Part shown: piece by piece, positions 43,172-53,042 of the stretch
Position numbering within the stretch: position 1 is the stretch's first letter
How the letters are laid out: each line of letters starts with the position of its first letter
Assembly (NCBI RefSeq): GCF_947495255.1
Contig: NZ_CANLYI010000010.1
Location: 105,432-169,431 of the forward strand
Length of the DNA stretch: 64,000 nucleotides
Direction of reading: 5' to 3'
Source of the DNA: an uncultured Winogradskyella sp.
GTDB taxonomy: Bacteria; Bacteroidota; Bacteroidia; Flavobacteriales; Flavobacteriaceae
Notes under the pieces: model-generated
What the model was told of the DNA's origin: nothing
What the model saw: the letters and a program-made list of their open reading frames with translations, nothing else
The model's database searches: none
Made by a program: the position numbers and the translations under genes

Positions 43172-46100
43172 GTTTTTGAATTTTTTCAACTTGTTTATTT
43201 AAACGGTCAGATTTTACTTTTAGTTTATAGACATACACTCCTTTTCCTATTTTATCACCAAAATCATCTCTTCCATCCCAAACTATACTTCGAGATAATG
43301 ACGATGAACCTTTATTACAGCAGTCATCTGCGCTAGTTTGTCCGTTTAAAGTTCTTACTAATTTACCTGAAACAGTAAAAATTTGAACTGATACATCTAA
43401 AGGGTCTGGACTGTTATGATTAAACCAAAACTCGGTATAACTTACAAACGGATTTGGATAATTTAAAACGTTATTAATGACTAACTCTTCATCTTTATCA
43501 AAAACTGTAAACTGTAACTCTGCAGTTGAAGAATTATTATAGACATCCCAAGCTTTTAATGTTAGGGTATGTAAACCTGGCTCTAAATCTCTAAACGGAT
43601 ATGTCAATGTTCCATTAGTATAATCATCAACATTGGCCTGATAGTAATTATTTAAAACAATTGGGTTGGTTTCATCTCCATCTATAATCGCTGTGATATC
43701 ATGACCAATTCCGCTTGCCGTATTAATACCGTTTTCATCTTGAAGCTTCACTAAAAAGTTTGGTGATTCATTTGTAATACCTCCTGACACAAAGTTTTCA
43801 TCATTCATATATAAATTAATCACGGGACCAATATTATCTTCTGGTGCGTCTTCATTGATACCACCAATTTTTATATCAAAATTTGCTCCAGCTTGATCCT
43901 CAGTTTGATTGGTCGTTTGCGCATAGAAACTCACTTTTCCATTACCAACCGGAATACCAATATCTCTTGGCACAATAAATTCTATGTCAAATAAACCATT
44001 AACTACACTTGCCTGACCTTTAAAAACAACTTCTCCTAAAGTGGTAAAGTCCATAACAATTAAGTCATTGCTAGAATCTCTTATGCCATCATTCCCTAAA
44101 GTCTGACGTTCTATTGACTTATCATAGACGGTTGTTGTTAATGTACCATTATAATTAGACAATAAATTACCACTTGCATCAATAACTTCTCCAGATAATT
44201 TAGAATGACTTAATGCTTTTAAAGTATCAAAAGGTTGTGAAATTTCTACATCATTTACTTTAGTTAATTTAATATCTGGTTGTGGAATTGTTAATTTCAT
44301 TGCAGGATCACCAATATAAAAAACTAAACGTTTTTGGGATTGACCCACAATACTATTATCTATTTTTGTAAGTCTTAATGCTTCCGCTATAGAAGGATAA
44401 TCATTAGACCCAAATGCATACAAATAATCATCTAAAACCTCATTAAAGTCCTCCCCTACATTAACAATAATTTGACGTGTTGTAGTTATTAAACTTATAG
44501 AACCTCCATCTGTATTCCAAAACATAAATTCTCCGGCAGTTTCTCTGGCAGGATCATCGAACTTTGTATACTCACAAGTTACAGTTATAAATAGGTTGTA
44601 TTTACAAACATTACTTACTTCTTGCGATTCAAATTTATCAAAAATTCGTTCTTTAGCAATGCCATCTTCACCACCATGTCCAAAATAATTTACCACCAAA
44701 GCGCCAACCTCTATAGCATCTTTTATCGCTTCATTAACTTCTGGATAACGATCACCTGCAGATGACGATTCTTGTTCAAAAGCATCAGAATGAATTTTAA
44801 TCACGTTTAAAAATGGTTTTTCTACCTCTAACGTTGTACCTAACTCATCCGTAGCTATTTGCAACCTTTTCTCCCATTCCTCATCTATATCATCAGAGAT
44901 AAGAACAATATTATTTCTCCAACTTCCAAAGGCCTCGGGCTGATAATACGCTTTTATCTTATCTACCATTTCTGTAGCGCGTTGCACATCTTCTGCCACA
45001 ATTCTACCAACCGCAATATCCATTCTGTCGCTAAGCGCAAGAGTCCCTTCATTTTCATCCATCATCGCATAAAAATCATCAGAAACAAACGAGTTAGTTA
45101 AACTGTAACTATTCATAGTATACCAAGAAGGTACAAGATTAGTATTATTACGCACTCTATCTTTATAATCGTAAGAACCATCTCCGAATAAACAGAGATA
45201 CTTTAATCTATTAGTATCTGAACTCGCATTGTCATATACATATTTTACAAAATTTCTAAGTGCTGCAATATCTTGACTTCCTGTACTAAACTCATTGTAT
45301 ATGGTTTGTAAATCTACCACCTTAACATTAAGATTATACTGGTCTCTATTTATTTGAGCTAAACGTTCTGCTTGCGTTAAGAACTCAGAAGGTGATAAAA
45401 TGATATAATCGATATCTTGGAATTGACCTAGGTCATTATTAAATATTGTGCCTTTTAAATCTTGATTAGCAACTGATGATCTAGAATCTTGCGAAGGCGT
45501 TAAGACGTTTGAATACGAAAATGCTAAGTACGAACGCTCTTCGCCAGAAAAAGTTTTAAAACTTAAACTGCCTGAGTTATCAGAATTTATAGTCGTTGTA
45601 ACATTAAAACGATCCGAAATATCCCAAATCTCGCTAACACCTGTTGTATTAGTCATATTATATTGTGCGATACCTGGTGTTGTTATTACATCTCTATTTT
45701 TAAAAACCATTTGATCCCCTTCGTATATAAGGTTCCGAGTAGCTTCTATATTTATATAATCTAAGTAGCCATTTGCTGAAGGATTCCCACTATTATTATA
45801 ATCTAATGTAATTGTAATTTCATCAGAAGATGCCGTTGTTGTATTGCTGTATGAAGCACCACTTCCTAGCACAGAACCAGAAACTATGATTCCTAATCCT
45901 AAAGTAGTTATTTGGTTCCCGTTTAATGAAATTGTCATTGAAGTAGCAACTTCTGATATTGCCCCAACATAAACACTTAAATTCACAGGTTCTGTTGTTA
46001 CCAAATTAGGAAAATCAAACTCATAATTTCGTTGATTCTCTATATCAAATTCATCTCCAAACCATCGTCGTCCAATACTCCCTAAATTAGTTTCATCTAC

Positions 46101-47024
46101 TTCGTAAAATTGATAATCTTGAAAAGTATCGATTTCAATATCTGCAGATTGATCAATTACTGGCATAGATTGAATACGCTTTCCGTTGCCAGAACCTACA
46201 TTAATATAGTAATAGGTTTTATCTGTATACAAGTTTAAATTAGTTTCACTTTCTGCGCTATATGTTGTTGGACCTTCACCATAAAAAAGAATAAAATCAC
46301 CATTATCTATAATGCCATCATCTTCACCTACAAATTTAATAGCGTTTTCTACCACATCAAACGGATAATTTTCAGCATTTGAAAACGGTAACATTCGTCC
46401 TCCATTACCAAAAAGCTTTATACTTCTTGGGTCTACTGAATTTGTATTAATCCCTAAACCGCTTAAAAAGCTCTTTGTTAATTTAAACACACCTGACTCC
46501 TCAATATAAAAACGATACCACTCACCTGTACTTAAAACCGAATGAGTAATTTCGTTGGTAGTCATAACACTATTTGTTAAGCGTGCAGATGCGCTACTAT
46601 ATATTAAGGTAAATGATTCAACTTTTTTATAAACACCTCTATCGTTTATTATAGGACTCATTTCAAAATAATGAGAACGCTTTCCTCTAGCATTTGTATT
46701 GTATAATTTATATTCAACTGATAATGGAATTAAATCTGTATTTAAATCTTTTAAATCTGAAGCTAAAATTGTTGAGTAAACAACATTTGATAATTGAATA
46801 GAACTTTGTTCAATAGAAGTACCATTACTTTCCCATACAGCAAAAAAGGTCAATCCTTTATCTTGGTTATAACTAAAATGATCAGCATCAAAAGCCGGAA
46901 CTTCAATTTTTACCGCAGCTGTTTCTAATACTTCGGTTCCATTCCAATTAATATTGAATTGTTTTTGTTGCCCAAAAATGACTGTAGAAAACAAAAGTAA
47001 AATGATAGAATAGCAATTTTTCAT
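43158..47024 (-). CDS. porU: type IX secretion sortase PorU (C25 peptidase)
   Basis: A 1288-residue exported protein with signal peptide (IILLLFSTVIFG). The C25 gingipain-like catalytic region carries H783 in NYFGHGGEDG and C817 in TVTCEYTKF, with GDGSYDYKDR and VGRIVAEDVQRAT before them. The C-terminus holds immunoglobulin-like and FlgD-like strands (YPNPF... and GKGVYVYKLKVKS). PorU removes the C-terminal domain of T9SS cargo and attaches it to the surface. porV follows 47 bp downstream; gldJ is divergent upstream. Confidence 0.95.
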   Translation of the reverse strand: MKNCYSIILLLFSTVIFGQQKQFNINWNGTEVLETAAVKIEVPAFDADHFSYNQDKGLTFFAVWESNGTSIEQSSIQLSNVVYSTILASDLKDLNTDLIPLSVEYKLYNTNARGKRSHYFEMSPIINDRGVYKKVESFTLIYSSASARLTNSVMTTNEITHSVLSTGEWYRFYIEESGVFKLTKSFLSGLGINTNSVDPRSIKLFGNGGRMLPFSNAENYPFDVVENAIKFVGEDDGIIDNGDFILFYGEGPTTYSAESETNLNLYTDKTYYYINVGSGNGKRIQSMPVIDQSADIEIDTFQDYQFYEVDETNLGSIGRRWFGDEFDIENQRNYEFDFPNLVTTEPVNLSVYVGAISEVATSMTISLNGNQITTLGLGIIVSGSVLGSGASYSNTTTASSDEITITLDYNNSGNPSANGYLDYINIEATRNLIYEGDQMVFKNRDVITTPGIAQYNMTNTTGVSEIWDISDRFNVTTTINSDNSGSLSFKTFSGEERSYLAFSYSNVLTPSQDSRSSVANQDLKGTIFNNDLGQFQDIDYIILSPSEFLTQAERLAQINRDQYNLNVKVVDLQTIYNEFSTGSQDIAALRNFVKYVYDNASSDTNRLKYLCLFGDGSYDYKDRVRNNTNLVPSWYTMNSYSLTNSFVSDDFYAMMDENEGTLALSDRMDIAVGRIVAEDVQRATEMVDKIKAYYQPEAFGSWRNNIVLISDDIDEEWEKRLQIATDELGTTLEVEKPFLNVIKIHSDAFEQESSSAGDRYPEVNEAIKDAIEVGALVVNYFGHGGEDGIAKERIFDKFESQEVSNVCKYNLFITVTCEYTKFDDPARETAGEFMFWNTDGGSISLITTTRQIIVNVGEDFNEVLDDYLYAFGSNDYPSIAEALRLTKIDNSIVGQSQKRLVFYIGDPAMKLTIPQPDIKLTKVNDVEISQPFDTLKALSHSKLSGEVIDASGNLLSNYNGTLTTTVYDKSIERQTLGNDGIRDSSNDLIVMDFTTLGEVVFKGQASVVNGLFDIEFIVPRDIGIPVGNGKVSFYAQTTNQTEDQAGANFDIKIGGINEDAPEDNIGPVINLYMNDENFVSGGITNESPNFLVKLQDENGINTASGIGHDITAIIDGDETNPIVLNNYYQANVDDYTNGTLTYPFRDLEPGLHTLTLKAWDVYNNSSTAELQFTVFDKDEELVINNVLNYPNPFVSYTEFWFNHNSPDPLDVSVQIFTVSGKLVRTLNGQTSADDCCNKGSSSLSRSIVWDGRDDFGDKIGKGVYVYKLKVKSDRLNKQVEKIQKLVIL

Positions 47025-47346
47025 TGATTCGGACTAATTTTAGTATCCATTAAAGTATTGAAATTGTCATCAAATTGACAAAAACACATATTTCACAGTA
47101 AAATAACGACTAATAAAGTCTGATATTATGACCACACATATTTTATTTCAAAAATACAACAATAATTCATTTGCGCCCTCGTTATTAAAGGGTAAAATAC
47201 ATCGACAAATGGGTAAAAATCCGTTGTGATGTCCAAAAAAAAGGATGAAATGCACATTTTTTTGCAATTAGACGCAAAAAAAAGTTGCTAGTTTACCTTT
47301 AATTACTATATTGCGACTCTAAAATTAAACGAGCTTACTTAAACCT
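47025..47346. other. divergent intergenic region between porU and gldJ
   Basis: About 320 bp, strongly AT-rich, with A and T runs. It must hold the promoters for porU and gldJ, but no clean TAnnTTTG was found in either direction. No ORF, RNA or repeat is recognised. Confidence 0.5.
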
Positions 47347-49029
47347 ATGGATATGAAAAATGTCTCAAAACTAAAATTACTAATTGCATTAACGCTTTTT
47401 GCTACAATAGTTAGCTGTAATCGTTCTTCAAATTCTGGCAACACAGATAGTGCTACAGGATGGAAAATAAACGATAAAAAAGGTGGTTTTCAGTACAACA
47501 CGCAATTCAAGGAGCAGGAAACTCCTCCTGGAACTTCATTCATTGAAGGTGGAACCTTTACAATGGGTAAAGTACAAGATGACCCAATGCATGATTGGAA
47601 TAATTCTCCAAATCAACAACACGTTCAGTCATTTTACATGGATGAAACTGAAGTTACAAACATTAACTATACGTTTTACTTAGATTATTTGAAAAATGTA
47701 TATCCACCAGACGACCCAAACTATGCTTTAATCTATAAAGGAGCACTTCCTGATACATTAGTATGGAGAAATCGTTTAGGATACAACGAAATGATGACTG
47801 AAAATTATTTACGTCATCCTGGTTATGCAAACTATCCTGTAGTTGGTGTTAGCTGGATTCAAGCTGTAGAATATGCAAACTGGAGAACAGACCGTGTAGC
47901 TGAAATGGCTTTACAAGAATCTGGATATATTAAAAGAGATGCGCATCTTACAGATGTAAACGCAGAAAGTACATTTAGTACTGACACTTATATTAATGCA
48001 CCTTCGCAAACTTATGGTGGTAACACTGAAGTATTAGAAGGCGGAAAACGTAAGCAACAAGTAGATGCTGAAGGAAACCCTGTTAATGTATACGCAAGTA
48101 GAGAAACAGGATTAATTCCTGTAAAATACAGACTTCCTACTGAAGCTGAATGGGAATACGCTGCTTTAGGTATGAGTGAATTACGTAGCTATAATGTTTA
48201 TAGAGGACGTAAAAAATACCCATGGGATGGTCAATATACTAGGTCAGGAAAACGTGTAAATCGTGGTGATCAAATGGCTAACTTTAAGCAAGGTAAAGGT
48301 GATTACGGTGGAATCGCAGGTTGGTCTGATGATGGTGCTGATATTACTGCAGAAGTTAAAACATATTCTCCTAACGATTACGGATTATATGATATGGCAG
48401 GTAATGTTGCTGAATGGGTAGCTGATGTTTACAGACCTATTGTAGATGATGAATTTAATGACTTTAACTATTATAGAGGTAACGTTTATACTAAGAATGC
48501 AATCAACGAAGATGGTTCAGTAAAAATTGTAACTGTTGATGAAATAGTATATGATACATTACCTAATGGTAAGATTGTTGCTAGAGATTTACCTGGTGAA
48601 ATCGCAAGAGTACCTATTGACGAAGATGAAACATACTTAAGAGCTAACTTTAGCAAAAGTGATAACAGAAACTTTAGAGATGGAGACAAACGTTCTTCTC
48701 GTTATTACAGAGAAAGTTTTGATGAAACTGAAGGACAAAAAAACAATGATACTGGAAAAATGTATAACTCACCTAAACACTCAGTAGAAGTTGACTCTGC
48801 AGGAGGTAAATTAGTGAGAGAATACGATAAATCTAGTAGCAGAACATCTTTAATAAATGATGATGTAAGAGTTTACAAAGGTGGTTCTTGGAGAGACAGA
48901 GCATACTGGTTAGATCCAGCGCAACGTCGTTACTTCCCACAAGATATGGCTACAGATTACATTGGTTTTAGATGTGCAGTATCTAGAGTAGGTTCTAAGA
49001 GCCAACAAGGCGGAAAAAAACGTAACTAA
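47347..49029 (+). CDS. gldJ: gliding motility lipoprotein GldJ
   Basis: A 560-residue lipoprotein required for gliding and T9SS stability. The lipobox is ATIVSC with lipid Cys24. The FGE-sulfatase fold is split by inserts: GGTFTMGKVQDDP and MDETEVTN near the start, YRLPTEAEWEYAA, YDMAGNVAEWVADVY, and VYKGGSWRDRAYWL with YIGFRCA at the end. Met at 47347 or 47353 could be the start. A terminator follows at 49051. It is divergent from porU, a typical flavobacterial arrangement. Confidence 0.96.
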   Translation: MDMKNVSKLKLLIALTLFATIVSCNRSSNSGNTDSATGWKINDKKGGFQYNTQFKEQETPPGTSFIEGGTFTMGKVQDDPMHDWNNSPNQQHVQSFYMDETEVTNINYTFYLDYLKNVYPPDDPNYALIYKGALPDTLVWRNRLGYNEMMTENYLRHPGYANYPVVGVSWIQAVEYANWRTDRVAEMALQESGYIKRDAHLTDVNAESTFSTDTYINAPSQTYGGNTEVLEGGKRKQQVDAEGNPVNVYASRETGLIPVKYRLPTEAEWEYAALGMSELRSYNVYRGRKKYPWDGQYTRSGKRVNRGDQMANFKQGKGDYGGIAGWSDDGADITAEVKTYSPNDYGLYDMAGNVAEWVADVYRPIVDDEFNDFNYYRGNVYTKNAINEDGSVKIVTVDEIVYDTLPNGKIVARDLPGEIARVPIDEDETYLRANFSKSDNRNFRDGDKRSSRYYRESFDETEGQKNNDTGKMYNSPKHSVEVDSAGGKLVREYDKSSSRTSLINDDVRVYKGGSWRDRAYWLDPAQRRYFPQDMATDYIGFRCAVSRVGSKSQQGGKKRN

Positions 49030-49050
49030 TAAACGTTAAATAATATTTAT

Positions 49051-49083
49051 AAAAGTCCTGACAAATTTGTCAGGACTTTTTTA
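49051..49083 (+). terminator. terminator after gldJ
   Basis: AAAAGTCCTGACAAA pairs with TTTGTCAGGACTTTT, followed by more T residues; a long, nearly loopless hairpin. Confidence 0.9.
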
Positions 49084-49117
49084 TTTTTAAGCCTGTCAAA
49101 CTAGCCTTTAGAAAAAC

Positions 49118-50398
49118 ATGAAAATAGCTGATATATATTCAAAGTTTAAAACTTGTACGTCTGTATGCACAGATACCAGAAAACTAGAGCAAGATTGTAT
49201 TTACTTCGCTCTTAAAGGCGATAATTTTGATGGAAATAAATTTGTAAGCAAAGCTTTTGATGGTGGTGCAAAATATTGTGTTTTAGATGATAATAATGCA
49301 TTGATAAATGATCATTGTATTTTAGTAGAAGATGTATTAACTACACTACAAGAATTAGCTACATTTCATAGAGAAACTATTAAAATTCCTATTATAGCTT
49401 TAACAGGTAGCAACGGAAAAACAACAACAAAAGAGTTAATTTATGCTGTACTTAGTACCACCTATAAAGTAAAGGCTACTATTGGTAATCTTAACAATCA
49501 TATCGGAGTTCCCTTAACACTACTAAGATTAACCAAAGATTTAGATTTTGGTATAGTAGAAATGGGCGCAAATCATCAGAAAGAGATTGCGTTTCTTTGT
49601 GGTATAGCGAAACCAGATTATGGTTTAATTACCAATTTTGGAAAAGCACATCTAGAAGGTTTTGGTAGTGTTGAAGGTGTAATTATAGGTAAAGCTGAAC
49701 TTTACGATTTTATAAAACAAAACCACAAAACTGCTTTTATTAATAATGACGACAAAGAGCAAATTAAACAAATAGCAAATTACACCAACATTATCACTTT
49801 TGGCTCAAGTAATTCTAATGATTGTGTTGTCACTTTTGATGATGCTAATCCTTTTGTGACTTTAACTTATAGCAAAGAAAAAATTGAAAGTCAACTTATT
49901 GGAAGTTACAACTACGGAAACATAGCAGTAGCAATAGCAATTGGTCAGCATTTTAAAATTTCTACAGAGCATATTAAAAAAGGGATTGAAAATTATCAAC
50001 CGAACAATAATCGTTCGGAAATAATAAAAAAAGGTACAACACAGATTATTCTAGATGCTTATAATGCTAACCCAACAAGTATGTTAGCAGCACTTCAGAA
50101 TTTCAAACAATTAAAAGCTGAAAATAAATTTCTATTTCTTGGAGATATGTTTGAACTGGGAGCTGAAGCAGAGAAAGAACATCAATCCATTGTTGATTTT
50201 ATTGAATGTAATTTTACAAACAACATTTTCTTGTTAGGGAAAAACTTTGAAAAAACGATATGCAAATCTTTTATTAATAAATTCTCTAATTTTGAAGATT
50301 TAAGGCCACATTTTAAAACTCTGCCGCTAGAAAATACTACAGTTTTAATTAAAGGTTCTCGTGGTATGGCTTTAGAAAGAATTTTAGATTTGTTGTAA
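49118..50398 (+). CDS. murF: UDP-N-acetylmuramoyl-tripeptide--D-Ala-D-Ala ligase
   Basis: A 426-residue Mur ligase that adds D-Ala-D-Ala to the muramyl tripeptide. The ATP loop is IALTGSNGKTTTKEL, followed by GNLNNHIGVPLTLL, VEMGANHQKEI and the domain-3 motif LDAYNANPTSMLAAL. It lies 34 bp after the gldJ terminator and converges on the TonB-dependent receptor gene; the pairing with gldJ is seen in other flavobacteria. Confidence 0.96.
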   Translation: MKIADIYSKFKTCTSVCTDTRKLEQDCIYFALKGDNFDGNKFVSKAFDGGAKYCVLDDNNALINDHCILVEDVLTTLQELATFHRETIKIPIIALTGSNGKTTTKELIYAVLSTTYKVKATIGNLNNHIGVPLTLLRLTKDLDFGIVEMGANHQKEIAFLCGIAKPDYGLITNFGKAHLEGFGSVEGVIIGKAELYDFIKQNHKTAFINNDDKEQIKQIANYTNIITFGSSNSNDCVVTFDDANPFVTLTYSKEKIESQLIGSYNYGNIAVAIAIGQHFKISTEHIKKGIENYQPNNNRSEIIKKGTTQIILDAYNANPTSMLAALQNFKQLKAENKFLFLGDMFELGAEAEKEHQSIVDFIECNFTNNIFLLGKNFEKTICKSFINKFSNFEDLRPHFKTLPLENTTVLIKGSRGMALERILDLL

Positions 50399-50418
50399 TT
50401 AGGTCATTTGCTATATTA

Positions 50419-52797
50419 TTATCGACGTCTTCCTCCTGAGTATGTCATTGCTTCTCCTTTACCAAAACCATAACTTACTCCCAAGGTGATAAAACGACCT
50501 CGTTGACTATAACTATAAGACTCAAAAGTTGGCTGCGATACAAAACGTTCAGAAATTCGAGATTCAAATAAATCTCTTATACCTAAATTAACAACCGCTT
50601 TTCCTTTGAATATTTTTTTACGAACTCCTAAATCTAAAAAAGCATAACCAGACACTTCTCCTTGAATTGTGTTGTAACCAGATTGATATCGTCCTGTTAA
50701 CTCTACATCGATATCTGCAGGCAACCCTACTTTAGTTCCTAACCTAGATGACCATTGGTTACCTGAAAAATCAAAAGATTGCGCTTCAAAGGTTCCTACA
50801 CGGTCAAAATAATTATAGTTAATATCACCTGTTATAGTAAGCCATTTCGTTGGACTATATTTCCCGTTAGTTTCAAAACCAACAGATGCATTAGTACCGA
50901 TGTTTTCTGGTGAAGTCGTTGTTACGTTGTCTTCAAAAGCTGAAACGCGCTCTATTACCTCTGTTGTGTACTTATGATATATACTAGAGCTAAAAGAAGC
51001 TTTACCTATCTTATAAATACTTGTTAACTCATAAGAATCTGTAAATTCAGGTTGTAAATTCGGGTTTCCTATTCGGATATTGAAACTATTTCTAATATTA
51101 AAGAACGGATTTAAATCCCATAATCTAGGTCTAAATATTCGTCTAGAGTATCCTGCTTGTAACGACACATTATCACTTATTTTATAAGATGTATGCAAAG
51201 AAGGAAAATAGTCTGTAAAATTGCGCGAACTAGACTCATTAGTATTAGTTAATAATGTACTTAAGTCCGTAATCTCCATACGTAAGCCTGCTTTTATTCC
51301 CCATTTTTCTAATTCGTAAGCACCTGTAAAATATAAACCTAATACCTTTTGATCATATTCAAAATTGTTGGTTAGATTTTCATTTACCACATAAACTGTT
51401 CCTATTAAATCACTAACTTCATAATCGTTCCCTACATCGTTAATAACATACTGTGCTCCTGTTTCAATAGTATACGTTTCAGATAACGGATTTGTATAAT
51501 CAGCTTTAAAGGTGTAATCAGCTTGTTGAAAATTCGTTTTTGTTTGCTGACTACTATTAGAATCTGTTCCTGACAAAGTGGTGTTAGAAAATTCCGAAGA
51601 TTGATCTTTTCCAAAAAATCGCCCCAAAGCACTTAATTGTAGAGTGTGCTCTTTATTATTTTTAAACTGCTTTTTATAATTGAACTCGTATTGATATTTA
51701 GGATTTGTAGCCTCTGTTGTCTCTTTTCGCAACCAGCTAGATACTAAATCATCATTAGAATCGAAGAATCTAAAATTAGTTTCTGAAGGTTGATCTTCTA
51801 TTTCATAGGCAAAATTACCCGATAAGGTTAAAATATTTAGGTCGTTAATATGATAATCCGTACCTAAAGTAAAATTGTAAAATGTTTCATCTCTATAAGC
51901 TGTTCCTTCACTATATATAACTTCATCATCCGATAAATTTCTATTTATCTCTTCACTATCTCTTGGTAGCGAACGATAACCTGCTCCTATTTGTGTAAAA
52001 AGATTGAATTTCTCTGTTCTACGATTAAGGCTTAAACCGATGCTATGGTTATCTGGAATACCAGTATTTACAGAAACAGAGCCATTCCATCCTTTTTTCT
52101 CTTCCTTTTTAAGGATAATATTTAAAATTCCAGCTGTTCCTGAAGCTTCATATTTAGCAGAAGGATTGGTTATAACTTCTATACTTTCAATCATATCAGC
52201 TGTGAGTGTTCCTAAGGAATTACTAGATTCATCAGCTAAAACAGAAGGTTTGCCATTAATTAAAATTTGAACACCAGAGCTACCTCTTAAACTAATTTCA
52301 CCTTCTATATTAACGGTTACTGAAGGCACACTATTAAGCACCTCTAAAGCACTTGCACCTGTACTACTAATATCTTTACCAATATTAAATACGCGCTTGT
52401 CTAATTTAAATACCGTTTTAGACACTTCAGCTCTTACTACAACTTCTTTTAGAGACTCATTATCTCCTGCTAGTTTAATAACACCTAAATCGATTTTATA
52501 ATTTAATACAGAGAACTGCGTAATCCTTTTTGTTTTAAATCCCATAAAACTGATTTCAATGTAAAAATCAGAAGCAGATGTATTTAAATTGAACTTCCCG
52601 TTATCATCTGTTGTTGTTCCCGTCAAAATTTCTTTTGAATCGTTTTTATACAAGGCAATTGTTGCATAAGGAATGGGTTGGGAATTTGCCTCTTCTAATA
52701 ACAAACCACTTATTTCTAATTCACTTTGTTGAGCAATAGAAATACTTGAAGTTAATAGCAGTAAGATATAGAGTATATTTTTAAAAAATGGTTTCAT
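50419..52797 (-). CDS. TonB-dependent outer-membrane beta-barrel protein
   Basis: About 792 residues from MKPFFKNILYILLLLTSSISIAQ, a signal peptide; a Met at 52833 would add 12 residues before it. Then comes a CarboxypepD_reg-like domain (ISGLLLEEANSQPIPYATIAL, FMGFKTKRI), a plug (SALEVLNSVPSVTVNIEGEI, VQILINGKPS) and a large OMP_b-brl_3 barrel to the C-terminus (GRFITLGVSYGFGKGEAMTYSGGRRR). The C-terminal basic tail is unusual for a barrel end. Ligand unknown; no SusD gene accompanies it, so it is not a polysaccharide-locus pair. Confidence 0.9.
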   Translation of the reverse strand: MKPFFKNILYILLLLTSSISIAQQSELEISGLLLEEANSQPIPYATIALYKNDSKEILTGTTTDDNGKFNLNTSASDFYIEISFMGFKTKRITQFSVLNYKIDLGVIKLAGDNESLKEVVVRAEVSKTVFKLDKRVFNIGKDISSTGASALEVLNSVPSVTVNIEGEISLRGSSGVQILINGKPSVLADESSNSLGTLTADMIESIEVITNPSAKYEASGTAGILNIILKKEEKKGWNGSVSVNTGIPDNHSIGLSLNRRTEKFNLFTQIGAGYRSLPRDSEEINRNLSDDEVIYSEGTAYRDETFYNFTLGTDYHINDLNILTLSGNFAYEIEDQPSETNFRFFDSNDDLVSSWLRKETTEATNPKYQYEFNYKKQFKNNKEHTLQLSALGRFFGKDQSSEFSNTTLSGTDSNSSQQTKTNFQQADYTFKADYTNPLSETYTIETGAQYVINDVGNDYEVSDLIGTVYVVNENLTNNFEYDQKVLGLYFTGAYELEKWGIKAGLRMEITDLSTLLTNTNESSSRNFTDYFPSLHTSYKISDNVSLQAGYSRRIFRPRLWDLNPFFNIRNSFNIRIGNPNLQPEFTDSYELTSIYKIGKASFSSSIYHKYTTEVIERVSAFEDNVTTTSPENIGTNASVGFETNGKYSPTKWLTITGDINYNYFDRVGTFEAQSFDFSGNQWSSRLGTKVGLPADIDVELTGRYQSGYNTIQGEVSGYAFLDLGVRKKIFKGKAVVNLGIRDLFESRISERFVSQPTFESYSYSQRGRFITLGVSYGFGKGEAMTYSGGRRR

Positions 52798-52864
52798 TAC
52801 AGAATGGTCTAATGGTCTTTCAAAATTATTCAAAAACCTGATATTGAGATGTTATAAAAGCAAA

Positions 52865-52894
52865 AATCCCGACTTACATAAGTAAATCGGGATT
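52865..52894 (-). terminator. terminator after tRNA-Val
   Basis: AATCCCGA and TCGGGATT arms, extended by CTTAC/GTAAA, then a short T run on the minus strand; 10 bp past the tRNA 3' end. Confidence 0.8.
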
Positions 52895-52903
52895 CGTTTT
52901 AAG

Positions 52904-52978
52904 TGGGCGACAAGGGATTCGAACCCCTGACCCCTTGGGTGTAAACCAAGTGCTCTGAACCAACTGAGCTAGTCGCCC
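52904..52978 (-). tRNA. tRNA-Val (anticodon TAC)
   Basis: A full cloverleaf on the minus strand: acceptor GGGCGAC pairs with GTCGCCC; D arm TAGCTCAGTTGGTTCAGAGC; anticodon stem CTTGG/CCAAG with loop TTTACAC; T arm with GGTTCGAATCC; discriminator A. The 3' CCA is not encoded. A promoter and terminator flank it. Confidence 0.97.
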
Positions 52979-52994
52979 TTATTATTAAGGACTG

Positions 52995-53023
52995 CAAAGA
53001 TAGTCTAGTTTTTAATATCTCAA
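52995..53023 (-). promoter_or_regulatory. promoter of tRNA-Val
   Basis: On the minus strand, TTG (53021-53023), 18 bp, then TATCTTTG (52995-53002), ending 16 bp before the tRNA 5' end. Confidence 0.7.
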
Positions 53024-53042
53024 AACATTTTTTGAAAAAAAA